Source: CAYOBW01 sp964402115 (GTDB lineage: Bacteria; Verrucomicrobiota; Kiritimatiellia; UBA8416; CAYOBW01). Taken from it: a stretch of DNA of 14,484 nt. A program made the position numbers and the translations under genes. The notes beneath the pieces are model-generated. The model did no database searches. It had not been told where the DNA came from and worked only from the letters and a program-made list of their open reading frames with translations. Of the stretch, positions 6,624 to 13,682 are shown piece after piece. The stretch covers positions 1 to 14,484 of the forward strand of contig CAYOBW010000180.1 in assembly GCA_964402115.1 (NCBI GenBank). The letters run 5' to 3'. How positions within the stretch are numbered: position 1 is the stretch's first letter; each line of letters begins with the position of its first letter.

Positions 6624-8888
6624 ATGAACGAGCAGTACATTCAGGCCGTGGCAGGGAAGCTGTCCCTCGCCCCCCGGCAGGTCGCGGCCACGGCGCTTTT
6701 ATTGCAGGAAGGCGCCACGGTGCCCTTTATCGCGCGCTACCGCAAGGAGCGGACCGGGCAGCTGGACGAGGTGCAGATCACCGGCGTGCGCGACGAGATG
6801 GTGCGGCTCGTGGAGCTCGACGCCAGGCGCGACACGATCGTGAAATCGCTGGACGAGCGGAAGCTCCTGACCGACGAGCTGCGCGCCGCGGTGGCGGGCG
6901 CGGAAACGCTGGCGGCCCTGGAGGACGTCTACCTGCCGTACCGGCCGAAGCGCCGCACCCGCGCCACGATCGCGCGCGAGCGGGGCCTGGAGCCGCTGGC
7001 GACGCTGCTGTTCGCGCAGGATGCCGCCTGCGACCCCGCCGCCGCGGGCGCGCCGTTCGTGAACGCCGCACTGGGCGTGGAGAGCGCCGAGGCGGCCCTC
7101 GCCGGCGCGCGCGACATCGTGGCCGAATGGGTCAACGAGGACGCCGAGATCCGCCGCACGCTGCGCAAGCTTTTCGAGACCGAGGCCGTGATCGAATCGC
7201 GCGTGCGCAAGGAGAACGAGGAGCAGGGCGCCAAGTACCGCGATTACTTCGCGTGGAACGAGCCCGTCGCCAAGGCGCCCAGCCACCGGCTGCTCGCCAT
7301 GTTCCGGGGCGAGCACGAGGAGGTGCTGACGCTGAAGATCCGCCCGCCGGAGGAGGTGGCCGTGGCCCATGTGCTGCGCGCCGTCGTGAAGAACCAGCAG
7401 GCCGCCGGGCGCCAGGTGGCGCTGGCCGCGGAAGACGCCTACAAACGCCTGCTGGCCGCCTCGATGGAGGTGGAGACGCGCCTGGCGCTGCGCGAGCGGG
7501 CCGACGAGGAGGCGATCAAGGTGTTCCAGGCGAACCTGCGGGAACTGCTCATGGCCGCCCCCCTGGGCCAGCGCGCGGTTCTGGCGCTCGACCCCGGCTT
7601 CCGCACGGGCTGCAAGCTGGTCTGCCTGGACCGGCAGGGCAAGCTGCTGTTTCACGGCGTGCTGCACCTGACGACCGGCGCGCGCGAGGCGCAGGAGGCG
7701 GGGCGCGCGATCGTCAAACTGTGCGAGCAGTTCAAGGTCGAGGCCATCGCCATCGGCAACGGCACGGCCGGCCGCGAGACCGAGACGGTTGTGCGCGCGT
7801 TGCCGCTGCCGAAGAGCATCCCGATCGTCATGGTCAACGAGAGCGGCGCCTCGATTTACTCCGCGTCGGAGGCGGCGCGCGAGGAGTTCCCCGACGAGGA
7901 TCTCACCGTGCGCGGCGCCGTGTCCATCGGCCGGCGGCTGATGGACCCGCTGGCCGAGCTCGTCAAGCTCGATCCGAAGTCCATCGGGGTGGGGCAGTAC
8001 CAGCACGACGTCAACCAGCTGAAGCTCAAGGACGCGCTGGACGACGTGGTGACGAGCAGCGTGAACCGGGTGGGTGTCGAGCTGAACACGGCGAGCAAGC
8101 AGCTGCTGACGTACGCGTCGGGGCTCGGGCCGCTCCTCGCGGCGAACATCGTGCAGTATCGCAACGAGCACGGCCCGTTCGCCAGCCGGGCGGCCCTGAA
8201 GCAGGTGCCGCGGCTGGGCCCGAAGGCCTTCGAGCAGTGCGCGGGCTTCCTGCGCGTGCGCGGCGGGGCGCACCCGCTCGACGCCAGCGCCGTGCACCCC
8301 GAGCGCTACGCGCTGGTGGACCGCATGGCCGCCGATCTCGGTTGCACGGTGGCCGACCTGCTGCACAGCGGCGAGCGGCGGGCGCAGCTGGACCTCTCGC
8401 GCTACGTGTCGGACGACGTCGGCCGCCCCACGCTGGAGGACATCCTGCAGGAGCTGGCCAGGCCGGGCCGGGACCCGCGCGAGCAGTTCGAGGCTTTCGC
8501 CTTCGACGAGCGCGTGCACAAGGTCGAGGACCTGAAGCCGGGCATGAAGCTGCCCGGGATTGTCACGAACGTCACCAACTTCGGCGCCTTCGTCGATGTC
8601 GGCGTGCATCAGGACGGGCTCGTGCACATCAGCGAGCTGTCCGACCAGTTCGTTCGCAACCCGGCGGACGTGGTCAAGGTGCAGCAGAAGGTCCAGGTGA
8701 CCGTGATGGAGGTGGACCTGGCGCGCAACCGCATCGCGCTGTCGCTGAAGAGCCAGCCGGGCGGTCGCGCCGCCGGCACGCCCCGACCGTCCGCCGCCGG
8801 CGCCCCGGCTCCGTCCAAGCGCCCCCCCGCGGGAGGGCGGCCGGGTTTCTCCTCGAACCCGTTCGCGGAGGCTTTTGGGCAGCGGTAA
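6624..8888 (+). CDS. tex: Tex, RNA-binding S1-domain transcription factor-like protein
   Basis: Tex is a conserved cytoplasmic nucleic-acid-binding protein, the bacterial relative of eukaryotic Spt6. The ATG at 6624 has AGGAG at 6614-6618 five bases upstream; longer open frames run through the promoter and are rejected. The 754-residue length is typical. Order of domains: helical Tex N-terminal region with ATVPFIARYRKERTGQLDE (about 30-50); YqgF/RNaseH-like fold starting at VLALDPGFRTGCKLVCLD (about 318); the SIGVGQYQHDVNQ segment; helix-hairpin-helix region with NRVGVELNTAS and ASRAALKQVPRLGPKAFEQC (about 475-540); and an S1 RNA-binding domain GMKLPGIVTNVTNFGAFVDVG (about 640-710). A low-complexity Pro/Ala/Gly tail ends in NPFAEAFGQR. 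The TetR gene follows after 28 bases and may be co-transcribed. Confidence 0.95.
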   Translation: MNEQYIQAVAGKLSLAPRQVAATALLLQEGATVPFIARYRKERTGQLDEVQITGVRDEMVRLVELDARRDTIVKSLDERKLLTDELRAAVAGAETLAALEDVYLPYRPKRRTRATIARERGLEPLATLLFAQDAACDPAAAGAPFVNAALGVESAEAALAGARDIVAEWVNEDAEIRRTLRKLFETEAVIESRVRKENEEQGAKYRDYFAWNEPVAKAPSHRLLAMFRGEHEEVLTLKIRPPEEVAVAHVLRAVVKNQQAAGRQVALAAEDAYKRLLAASMEVETRLALRERADEEAIKVFQANLRELLMAAPLGQRAVLALDPGFRTGCKLVCLDRQGKLLFHGVLHLTTGAREAQEAGRAIVKLCEQFKVEAIAIGNGTAGRETETVVRALPLPKSIPIVMVNESGASIYSASEAAREEFPDEDLTVRGAVSIGRRLMDPLAELVKLDPKSIGVGQYQHDVNQLKLKDALDDVVTSSVNRVGVELNTASKQLLTYASGLGPLLAANIVQYRNEHGPFASRAALKQVPRLGPKAFEQCAGFLRVRGGAHPLDASAVHPERYALVDRMAADLGCTVADLLHSGERRAQLDLSRYVSDDVGRPTLEDILQELARPGRDPREQFEAFAFDERVHKVEDLKPGMKLPGIVTNVTNFGAFVDVGVHQDGLVHISELSDQFVRNPADVVKVQQKVQVTVMEVDLARNRIALSLKSQPGGRAAGTPRPSAAGAPAPSKRPPAGGRPGFSSNPFAEAFGQR

Positions 8889-8916
8889 ACGCGGATTCTG
8901 CACGAGGAGAGCAGGC

Positions 8917-9912
8917 ATGCGGGCACGCCGGACCAGAAAAGACGTTCGCCAGGCGCAGATTGCGCAGGCCGTGCTGCGCGTGGTGGGCGCGCGGAGCGCG
9001 GGCGGTCTCAGCATCGCGGCCGTGGCTGCCGCCGTGGGCCTCGTGCCCTCGGGCCTTTACCGGCACTACGCCGGCAAGGACGCCCTGCTCGATGCGGCGG
9101 TGGCCTACCTCGATGCGCGCGTGACCGGCCTGCTGACCGCGGCCGCGCAGGCGAAGGCGGCGCCGCTGGAGGCGCTGGACGGCGTGTTGGAGGCCCTGCT
9201 GGCCCTGCGGGAAGAGTGTCCGGCGCTGCCGCGGCTGCTGGCGACGGAGGACCTGGTTGGAGGCAGCGAAGCGCGGCGGGCGACACTGGAGCGTCTGCTG
9301 GGGCGCTGCCTGGCGGCCCTGGCCCAGCGCGTGCGGGCGTGCCAGAAGGCGGGCATCCTCGGGGATGCGTGCGGGCCGGCCGACGCCGCGCGGCTGCTCC
9401 TGGGGGTTGTGCAATCCACGCTGTTCTTCCCCGTGACGCCGGGCGGTGTGGAGGCTGCCGCGGCCTACGCCCGTTCGGCCTGGGGGCTCGTGCGGCGCGG
9501 TCTGACCGTGGCGCCCGCGGAGCCGGTGCGGCCGGCTGCCGGCACGAGTGTGAGCCGCGGGCGTCCGCCCGTGGCGGGTGCGGCCGCCGCGAAGAAGCCT
9601 GTCAAGGCTCGCCCCGCCCCGCCCTTGGCCGGGGGTGCATCTGCGAGTGGGTGCAACCCAGCGCCACGTAGCGCGGGCCTCTCCGAGGCCCAGCGCCCGG
9701 TGGTGTTGCGGACACAACCCGACTGCCCGCTTACGACGGCCCTCGCCTTTGGAGAAGGCGGGGCTACCGGCCAGACCCCCCCATCCGCCAGATCGCAGGT
9801 GCGCCCCTTGGCCGGCTCGGCCAAGCGGCAACGGAAGACGCTACCGCCTGCGCCAGTCCGCAAATCGTCGTCGGCCTCGGCCTCTCGAAAAAAGCTGCCC
9901 GTGGCCCGTTGA
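8917..9912 (+). CDS. TetR-family regulator with long repeat-like C-terminal tail
   Basis: The ATG at 8917 follows GAGGAG at 8904-8909. Residues about 10-60 are a TetR DNA-binding domain, with helix-turn-helix LSIAAVAAAVGLVPSGLYRHYAGKDALL. Residues about 65-195 are a helical ligand-binding/dimer region. A normal TetR protein would end near residue 195-205, but this frame continues to 331. The extra part is low-complexity (Ala, Pro, Ser, Arg, Lys) and its DNA at 9648-9760 holds hairpin repeats of the intergenic kind. The tail therefore probably arose by loss of an earlier stop and read-through into non-coding DNA, or is a disordered basic extension. The stop codon (9910-9912) lies within the -35 box of the tRNA promoter. 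Target genes and ligand are unknown; tex just upstream is probably in the same transcript. Confidence 0.85.
   Translation: MRARRTRKDVRQAQIAQAVLRVVGARSAGGLSIAAVAAAVGLVPSGLYRHYAGKDALLDAAVAYLDARVTGLLTAAAQAKAAPLEALDGVLEALLALREECPALPRLLATEDLVGGSEARRATLERLLGRCLAALAQRVRACQKAGILGDACGPADAARLLLGVVQSTLFFPVTPGGVEAAAAYARSAWGLVRRGLTVAPAEPVRPAAGTSVSRGRPPVAGAAAAKKPVKARPAPPLAGGASASGCNPAPRSAGLSEAQRPVVLRTQPDCPLTTALAFGEGGATGQTPPSARSQVRPLAGSAKRQRKTLPPAPVRKSSSASASRKKLPVAR
9648..9760. repeat. Cluster of hairpin repeats inside the TetR tail
   Basis: Four stems lie within 113 bases: TGGGT/ACCCA (9648-9652, 9656-9660); GGGCCT/AGGCCC (9675-9680, 9686-9691), extended by outer GCGC pairs with one bulge; GTGT/ACAC (9703-9706, 9712-9715); and CGCCTT/AAGGCG (9744-9749, 9755-9760). 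The density resembles the non-coding region 4740-4990 more than a coding sequence. Confidence 0.55.
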
Positions 9913-9937
9913 CACGCGCCCCGTGAACAGGTACATT
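9909..9937 (+). promoter_or_regulatory. tRNA-Glu promoter
   Basis: A perfect TTGACA (9909-9914), exactly 17 bases, then TACATT (9932-9937). It ends 21 bases before the tRNA 5' end and is the best promoter match in the window. It overlaps the last codon and stop of the TetR gene. Confidence 0.8.
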
Positions 9938-9958
9938 CCGGCCGTTCGCGATGTCGGA

Positions 9959-10030
9959 GCCCCCTTCGTCTATCGGCTAGGACATTAGGTTCTCATCCTG
10001 AAAAGACGGGTTCGACTCCCGTAGGGGGTG
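9959..10030 (+). tRNA. tRNA-Glu (anticodon CTC)
   Basis: The 72 bases fold as a standard cloverleaf. Acceptor GCCCCCT (9959-9965) pairs with AGGGGGT (10023-10029), with a G-T pair at the end. The D stem is GTC/GAC. The anticodon stem TTAGG/CCTGA carries the loop TTCTCAT with anticodon CTC at 9992-9994. The variable loop has 4 bases and the T arm is ACGGG TTCGACT CCCGT. The discriminator base is G at 10030. CCA is not encoded (CTC follows), so it must be added after transcription. It decodes GAG, which suits a high-GC genome. It also marks the point where base composition and gene content change. Confidence 0.95.
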
Positions 10031-10037
10031 CTCGTCC

Positions 10038-10053
10038 TGTCGCTTTGGCGACA
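10038..10053 (+). terminator. Possible hairpin after the tRNA
   Basis: TGTCGC (10038-10043), TTTG loop, GCGACA (10048-10053) form a perfect 6-bp stem eight bases after the tRNA. There is no T tract, so it could be a processing structure or weak terminator. Confidence 0.3.
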
Positions 10054-10106
10054 AGATCTGGGCAGTAGGCTTTACCGACTTAGGCCATGGTGCGATAAGG
10101 GTCGGG

Positions 10107-11198
10107 ATGTTTGCCACAGCCACACGAACCAGAACCGCAACGCTGGCCTGTGTTCTGATTGTCTCCGCGTCGCAGGCCGCTGTCGATGCGGCCGCATCCA
10201 GCGATGCCTCCGCGCTCGATCTCGGCGCGATGATACAGCCCTACGACCCGGCCATCTCGGCCTACGCCGACACGGGCTACCATTGTTGGGATCCGCAGAT
10301 CACCAAGGGCGACGACGGCCGGTACTACCTCGTCTATTCGCGGTGGCGCAAGAAGGGCGGGGACTGGCTCACCAACTCGGAAATCTGCATGGCGGTCGCC
10401 GACCGGCCAACTGGTCCGTATCAGCACCTCAAGGTTCTGCTCAAGGGCCGCGGTCCCGGCCACTGGGACGAGCTCATGGCGTGCAATTCCAAAATCAAGA
10501 GATTTGGCGACACTTACTACCTCTACTACATCTCCAGCAAGGCCGCCCAGACGCGCACGCAGATCCGCAACAGCCAGCGCGCCGGTGTGGCCGTCAGCTC
10601 TACACTCACCGGTCCCTACGACCCCCTCGATCACTCCATCGTGGACCCATCGCCGCCGGTACACGCGCTCACGGTCAACCCCACCGTCGAGCAAATGCCC
10701 GATGGCCGCTACCTGATGATGCTGAAGGGTGACAAACAACCGCACGCGCCCACCGAAGCGATGGGCCAGCGCGTCGAGGGTCTGGCCATTTCCGACAAGC
10801 CCACCGGGCCTTTCGTGATCCAGCCCGAACTGGCGATCAAAGACTACGACACGGAGGACGCGGAGATGTGGTGGGATGCAGCGCGGGGGAAGTTCTTCGC
10901 CGTCTTCCACGCCCATACCTTTATCGGCCTGATCGAATCCACCGACGGCCTACAATGGCAACCGGCCGGGCATTCCCGCGTGGTGGAAGGCAATCGTCTG
11001 AAACTGACGAATGGCCGGGAGCTCAAGACCGACCAGGGCCCGCTTCAGCGCCCCGGCATTTTCATCGAGAACGGAGTGCCACGTGTGCTCTGTCTGGCCG
11101 TCCCGATGCGAGACAACTGGCACATTGTAACCGTGCCCCTTCGCGCTAACGGGGAATCGCCATCGCCACGCGCCGGCCGCGCAGGTGACCGGCGGTGA
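10107..11198 (+). CDS. Secreted five-bladed beta-propeller glycoside hydrolase (GH43-like)
   Basis: The 363-residue product starts at ATG 10107 with AGGG (10098-10101) just upstream and a signal peptide over residues 1 to about 30 (LACVLIVSASQAAVDA). The propeller pattern of the GH43/GH117/GH32-type clan is visible: YHCWDPQITKGDDGRYYLVYS with D62 as a likely catalytic Asp, CMAVADRPTGPYQ, GHWDELMACNSKIKRFGDTYYLYYI with D121 as a further candidate, GVAVSSTLTGPY, GLAISDKPTGPF and a repeated blade motif ending in the DTEDAEMWWD region. Exported enzymes of this type cleave arabinose-, xylose-, galactose- or agar-type linkages; the substrate cannot be assigned here. Family membership within the clan is uncertain. 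It begins 76 bases after the tRNA, in DNA of lower GC than the genes upstream. The C-terminus (SPSPRAGRAGDRR) is unstructured and may run past the original end. Confidence 0.75.
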   Translation: MFATATRTRTATLACVLIVSASQAAVDAAASSDASALDLGAMIQPYDPAISAYADTGYHCWDPQITKGDDGRYYLVYSRWRKKGGDWLTNSEICMAVADRPTGPYQHLKVLLKGRGPGHWDELMACNSKIKRFGDTYYLYYISSKAAQTRTQIRNSQRAGVAVSSTLTGPYDPLDHSIVDPSPPVHALTVNPTVEQMPDGRYLMMLKGDKQPHAPTEAMGQRVEGLAISDKPTGPFVIQPELAIKDYDTEDAEMWWDAARGKFFAVFHAHTFIGLIESTDGLQWQPAGHSRVVEGNRLKLTNGRELKTDQGPLQRPGIFIENGVPRVLCLAVPMRDNWHIVTVPLRANGESPSPRAGRAGDRR

Positions 11199-11206
11199 AA
11201 CCGCTC

Positions 11207-11220
11207 GTCGCCCGGGCGAC
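11207..11220. repeat. 14-base perfect palindrome after the glycosidase
   Basis: GTCGCCC followed directly by GGGCGAC, eight bases after the glycosidase stop. It may contribute to transcript termination or be a protein-binding site; there is no T tract. Confidence 0.35.
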
Positions 11221-11360
11221 AACTCACCCGATTGCAGCCCGCACGGTGGGATAGAAGTTGACGAACAATAGCAATCGCCCCACGAGTTGGTTCCAACTGG
11301 ACACCGCATGGGGTGCCACGAGTTCAATCCCACCGCCGGCTTCTCGCAAGCTATTATCGT

Positions 11361-11805
11361 TGGTTTGCTTGCGAGGGTTCGAAGTCCGTTGTTCTTGACG
11401 TATTCCACGCCGTTCGGGAACAGAAGTTGATCCAGCCGCTTCCTGTTGGCCAAGGGCAGCCGCCGCCAGAGCGTAGCGGCATCCCGTAGGACAGTCTCTG
11501 CGGGAAAGCAGAATGGCTTTGGTGTCCAGTGCGTCTAGGTGCTCGTCATGGTGCTCGCATTTTGCCAGGCACACCTGGGCCTCGATCTCGGCTTTCTTGT
11601 CCTCGAAGGTCTCCTGATCGATCTTCCCATCCAGGTGCGTATCGAGCAGCCGGCTCTTGCGCTGACCCAGGCTCCGTATCCGGTCTGAAATGCGTTCTTG
11701 GGCTGCCGCATTGCCGTTGGGCCCCACCATCCCCTGGGCGGTCAGATCGGTCAACCGGAGCGGGCGCTGCAGCCGCAAGGGAGCTTCCATCCCGGCAGCC
11801 TCCAC
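11361..11805 (-). pseudogene. Frameshifted C-terminal remnant of a large serine recombinase
   Basis: On the minus strand one frame (11697 down to 11494) encodes the coiled-coil typical of the C-terminal region of large serine recombinases, with LDGKIDQETFEDKKAEIEAQ and flanking basic and acidic helices. A second frame (11471 down to 11361) continues the family pattern with LWRRLPLANRKRLDQLLFPNGV, which resembles the usual end of these proteins. A net one-base shift lies between 11494 and 11471. The catalytic resolvase domain and the central recombinase domain are missing. No proper stop ends the second frame, which runs into antisense of the glycosidase. It is therefore a dead fragment, evidence of past mobile-element activity. 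The remaining bases between 11199 and 11939 show no other gene. Confidence 0.7.
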
Positions 11806-11939
11806 GCTTGATCTTCCGCAGGTGCTGTACCATCATCGCGTTGCTGTCGCGGGTCTTAGGGTGCGGCCGCAAGGCATAGGTGACTCCTCCAAGGGCCGGC
11901 GGCTAGACAGGATCGCTGGGCGACGGAAAGGGACACGGA

Positions 11940-12989
11940 ATGACGCTACGGAGACGCGTCGCATCTGGCTTGATAGGGCTCAACTTCCTGTTTGGATGCA
12001 TGGGTTCATTGTCCCGTGCAGAGGAGCAACCCACCGGCATGAACATGACCCCGGGCCCGCACCAACTCACAATGAAGGTGAAAGGCATCGAGCGAAGCTA
12101 TCTACTCCATGTCCCAAGGTCCTACGACCGTGCAAAGCAGTGGCCGGTTGTCGTCATGTTCCATGGTGGAGGTGGTAAAGCGAAAGGCGCCATGTGGGAG
12201 ACCGGATGGGACGAGAAAGCTGACAAAGAGGGCTTTCTGGCCGTATTTCCCGACGGGACGCCGCCGGACGCGTCCCGCCCCGGACGGTTCCGTGATAATC
12301 CACAGACTTGGAATGACGGCTCCGATAGGCCCAACGTCGGTGCTGTGAGTCGCGGTGTGCCCGACGTCGAGTTTGTTGCCGACATGCTGGCCGATCTGAA
12401 GGCCCACGTCAGCGTGGACGAACGCCGGATCTATGCCACGGGCTTTTCCAATGGGGCCTCGATGGCGTTCCGGGTGGCGCGGGAACTATCGCCGATCATT
12501 GCCGCCGTGGCCCCTGTGGCGGGCGGCGATTGGCTGAGTGACAAGACCCCGGCGCGCCCCGTCCCCCTCCTGTACATCACCGGCACCGAGGATCCCCTGA
12601 ATCCCCTCATGGGTGGTGAAATCCATATCGGCGAAAAGGCTCTCGGCACGAAGCCTGCGATACGGGGAATGATCGGGAAGTGGGTGAAGATGCACAGCTG
12701 CCCAGACGAAGGGCATGTCGTGCATGACAAGAACGACGCGACTGGAGTCGCATACGGCCTTCCGGGCAAGCCCGACCGCGTTGTTCTATACACCCTTGCA
12801 GGACATGGACACCACTGGCCGGGCGGGAAATCGGCGCTGCCTGTTCGCTTGGCGGGGGAGAACACCGCCAAGCTCAAGGCGACCGACGTCATCTGGGAGT
12901 TCTTCAAGACCCACCCCCTCTCTGAAAATGCGACCGCCCAACAATCGGGCAGCAAATGCAGCCTTGGAAAAGAGGCTGGTGTGCCATGA
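11940..12989 (+). CDS. Secreted PHB-depolymerase/feruloyl-esterase-like hydrolase (LpqC type, CE1-like)
   Basis: This 349-residue alpha/beta hydrolase should cleave ester bonds, such as acyl or feruloyl groups on polysaccharides or short polyesters. The ATG at 11940 follows AAAGGGA (11927-11933) by six bases. Residues 1 to about 28 are an export signal; LFGC (17-20) could be a lipoprotein box, though Phe at the second position is unusual, and signal peptidase I cleavage after SRA is the alternative. The core reads RSYLLHVPRSYDRAKQWPVVVMFHGGGG, where HGGGG would form the oxyanion hole. Next are YATGFSNGAS with nucleophile Ser170, ITGTEDPLNP with Asp218, and GHGHHWPGG with catalytic His likely 291. 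Length and motif order match the family. It is preceded by the recombinase remnant and followed by an attC-like repeat. Substrate is unknown. Confidence 0.85.
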   Translation: MTLRRRVASGLIGLNFLFGCMGSLSRAEEQPTGMNMTPGPHQLTMKVKGIERSYLLHVPRSYDRAKQWPVVVMFHGGGGKAKGAMWETGWDEKADKEGFLAVFPDGTPPDASRPGRFRDNPQTWNDGSDRPNVGAVSRGVPDVEFVADMLADLKAHVSVDERRIYATGFSNGASMAFRVARELSPIIAAVAPVAGGDWLSDKTPARPVPLLYITGTEDPLNPLMGGEIHIGEKALGTKPAIRGMIGKWVKMHSCPDEGHVVHDKNDATGVAYGLPGKPDRVVLYTLAGHGHHWPGGKSALPVRLAGENTAKLKATDVIWEFFKTHPLSENATAQQSGSKCSLGKEAGVP

Positions 12990-12998
12990 ATGGCGGAC

Positions 12999-13078
12999 TG
13001 CCAACTGGAGAAGAGTTCGACCCAAGTGCCGGAGGATACGGCTCGCAAGCTCGCCGTCCCTCAGCACTGACGTTGGCA
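12999..13078. repeat. attC-like inverted repeat between the esterase and zinc-ribbon genes
   Basis: TGCCAAC (12999-13005) and GTTGGCA (13072-13078) are perfect 7-base inverse copies 66 bases apart. The right end, TCAGCACTGACGTTGGCA, looks like the 3' end of integron attC sites, whose core is GTTRRRY. A further GCCCAAC lies at 12937-12943 within the esterase end and could be the alternative left core. Against this, the second pair of attC core boxes is weak, GTTGGCA is not an exact GTTRRRY, and no integron integrase is in the window. The zinc-ribbon gene starts 14 bases after the site, as cassette genes often do. Confidence 0.3.
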
Positions 13079-13092
13079 ATGGAGGAGGAAGC

Positions 13093-13500
13093 ATGTACAG
13101 CGTAAAGCCAGGACGAGGTCCCTCGCTCATGGGCGGGATCGGCGGGATCGTTGTTGCCGTGTTCGGTGTTGTCTGGACCGTGGGCGCGATGTCCATGGGC
13201 GCACCACCATTCTTTGCCCTGTTTGGGCTGCTGTTCGTGGGCATGGCAATCGCCGGCGTCGTCTACAATTTCTACAACGCGACAAGCCGGAATCGCCTGA
13301 GCACGTTCGACGTCACCACGGACCGTGAGGAAGGGGACCCGATTGCGGACGCGCTCGGACACGGAGGAGCGTCTCGGCAGTCACCACAAAACGACTCGTC
13401 AAAGGGACCGAGGAAGTTCCCCGGTGAACACTGCCCGTTCTGCGGCGCCAAGGCTGCTGCCGACTTCGATTTCTGCCCGAAGTGTGGGAAGGACATATAG
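13093..13500 (+). CDS. Small two-helix membrane protein with C-terminal zinc ribbon
   Basis: The ATG at 13093 follows a strong GGAGGAGG (13081-13088). The 135-residue product begins MYSVKPGRGPSLMGG, then has two hydrophobic segments (about 13-34 and 37-60) separated by a short polar/Pro turn, so both ends are probably cytoplasmic. A polar linker (about 62-108) leads to a zinc ribbon with four cysteines, C114-x2-C117 and C128-x2-C131, in the pattern CPFCG and CPKCG. Similar membrane/zinc-ribbon proteins are widespread and of unknown function; a scaffold, regulator or sensor role would be a guess. The gene stands alone after the attC-like repeat. Positions 13501-13667 hold no gene. Confidence 0.75.
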   Translation: MYSVKPGRGPSLMGGIGGIVVAVFGVVWTVGAMSMGAPPFFALFGLLFVGMAIAGVVYNFYNATSRNRLSTFDVTTDREEGDPIADALGHGGASRQSPQNDSSKGPRKFPGEHCPFCGAKAAADFDFCPKCGKDI

Positions 13501-13655
13501 AGGCCGGCCGGGATAGGGCTCCCCATCGCTGTTCACGAACGCGACAGGAATGGCTGACAAGGGGTCACTGCATAGAATGGGCTGCGGAAGTGGGCCCGGG
13601 ATCGGTGCCGGTTGGCGGCGTCGCCGGCACGGGCCGAGGCGAAGGGGATGACGAA

Positions 13656-13682
13656 GGTTGGCCTGCCCTATCTCTGCCAACC
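13656..13682. repeat. Inverted repeat spanning the stop of the right-edge gene
   Basis: GGTTGGC (13656-13662) and GCCAACC (13676-13682) are perfect inverse copies around the minus-strand stop at 13668-13670. It could act as a transcript-end hairpin for that gene. It shares the GTTGGC core with the attC-like element at 13072, which may be coincidence. Confidence 0.4.

Noticed and set aside
6699..9014. A 771-codon minus-strand open frame antisense to tex
   Set aside because: It lies opposite a clear Tex protein, has typical shadow composition, and lacks any recognisable domain.
7127..9124. A 665-codon plus-strand open frame overlapping tex and the TetR start
   Set aside because: Out-of-frame Arg/Gly/Ala-rich shadow. 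Both real genes in this stretch have ribosome binding sites and domains in other frames.
11375..11390. GGGTTCGA at 11376-11383 as a copy of the tRNA T-arm (possible att direct repeat)
   Set aside because: Only eight bases match, the motif is common, and the match does not extend to the tRNA 3' end.
12986..13105. A 39-codon open frame whose ATG overlaps the esterase stop (ATGA) and whose end overlaps the zinc-ribbon start
   Set aside because: The overlap suggests coupling, but the peptide has no recognisable features, no ribosome binding site of its own was seen, and it spans the attC-like repeat, so chance is more likely.
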